A DNA stretch of 23,602 nucleotides from a virus: positions 1-23,602 of the IMG/VR virus record IMGVR_UViG_3300006789_000162; one strand, given 5' to 3'. The notes under the pieces were generated by a model. The model was not told where the DNA came from, did not search any database, and was given only the letters and a program-made list of their open reading frames with translations. The stretch's first letter is position 1; each line of letters begins with the position of its first letter. Shown here piece after piece: positions 23,287 to 23,602 of the stretch. Both the position numbers and the translations under genes were made by a program.

Positions 23287-23556
23287 CTATCGTATGTCAT
23301 CGTGGTTTACGCCCATATCCTTTAATTTGTCTGCATCCCACTCTACCATCTCTACAAAAATAAGTGCTTCTTCTGGGTCTGAAGCCACTCTATCCCACTT
23401 GATTCCCGCACGGATGCTTGCTTGTTTGACTCTCTTGAGTCCACGATTAGTGAGCCAGTACCCATCTTCAGAAGGTGTGTTGGTTGTAAAGCCGTCTTCT
23501 GGGTATCGAGAATCTTCAGGGTGTGGGGGTGGCTGTTGCCATTCTTGCATAGTCAT
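23287..23556 (-). CDS. Hypothetical 89-aa protein
   Basis: Not recognised. The first 30 residues are Pro-, Glu- and Gln-rich (EWQQPPPHPEDSRYPEDGF). The rest, from GYWLTNRGLKRVKQASIRAG to DKLKDMGVNHDD, is charged and probably helical. No signal peptide, membrane span or known motif is seen. There is no clear Shine-Dalgarno before ATG 23556; a second ATG is at codon 3. It is on the same strand as, and 51 bases upstream of, the 145-aa gene, so it is probably part of the same transcript. The 46 bases beyond it to the window edge hold nothing I can identify. Confidence 0.5.
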   Translation of the reverse strand: MTMQEWQQPPPHPEDSRYPEDGFTTNTPSEDGYWLTNRGLKRVKQASIRAGIKWDRVASDPEEALIFVEMVEWDADKLKDMGVNHDDIR

Positions 23557-23602
23557 TGTGTTTGAGGAATCTGTACTGGGAAGTTAAAAAGTTCATCACG
23601 AA

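Noticed and set aside
1-23602. tRNA genes, CRISPR arrays, insertion sequences, integrase or attachment sites
   Set aside because: None could be supported: no cloverleaf-like 3' ends, no regularly spaced repeats, no transposase or recombinase motifs.

Overview
The window looks like part of the genome of a tailed double-stranded DNA phage with a long, non-contractile tail (siphovirus type), or a closely related prophage. No tRNA, rRNA, CRISPR array, integrase or transposase was seen. Genes are packed with start/stop overlaps (ATGA, TAATG), as is usual in phages. The tail tip module (DUF2460, DUF2163, NlpC/P60 and a very large tip protein, in that order) matches the order g12-g13-g14-g15 of the Rhodobacter gene transfer agent. 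That suggests an alphaproteobacterial or similar Gram-negative, possibly marine, host. The host is an inference.

Positions 1-17139 (+ strand) form the late, structural module. It starts inside a head-tail joining gene cut by the left edge. Then follow an HK97 gp10-like protein, a tail terminator, the tail tube protein, and a pair of tail assembly chaperone frames joined by a predicted -1 frameshift at G GGA AAC (2819-2825). Next come the tape measure (1111 aa), the distal tail protein, a small beta-rich protein with a Thr/Ser-rich tail, a family 2 glycosyltransferase, a hub protein with four cysteines, two tandem NlpC/P60 peptidases, and a 1148-aa tip protein interrupted by a Hint (intein-like) domain. 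The module ends with two paralogous DUF2793 proteins, a lectin-like putative receptor-binding protein and a small membrane protein that may be a holin.

Positions 17178-23556 (- strand) form a convergent DNA replication/recombination module. Read in its direction of transcription it holds a small unknown protein, a 145-aa helical phage protein, a 261-aa protein that may bind ssDNA, an SNF2-type helicase, a 908-aa primase-helicase, a Rho-independent terminator and, beyond that terminator, a RuvC-like resolvase. The two modules meet in a 38-bp gap with short repeats.

The points most worth a second look are the Hint domain (Ser at its first position, Gly after its terminal Asn) inserted in a glycine-rich loop of the tail tip protein; the DXH-type glycosyltransferase placed directly after a tail protein with a mucin-like segment; the tandem peptidase duplication; and a C-G-C run set upstream of the SNF2 gene that can fold in two exclusive ways.
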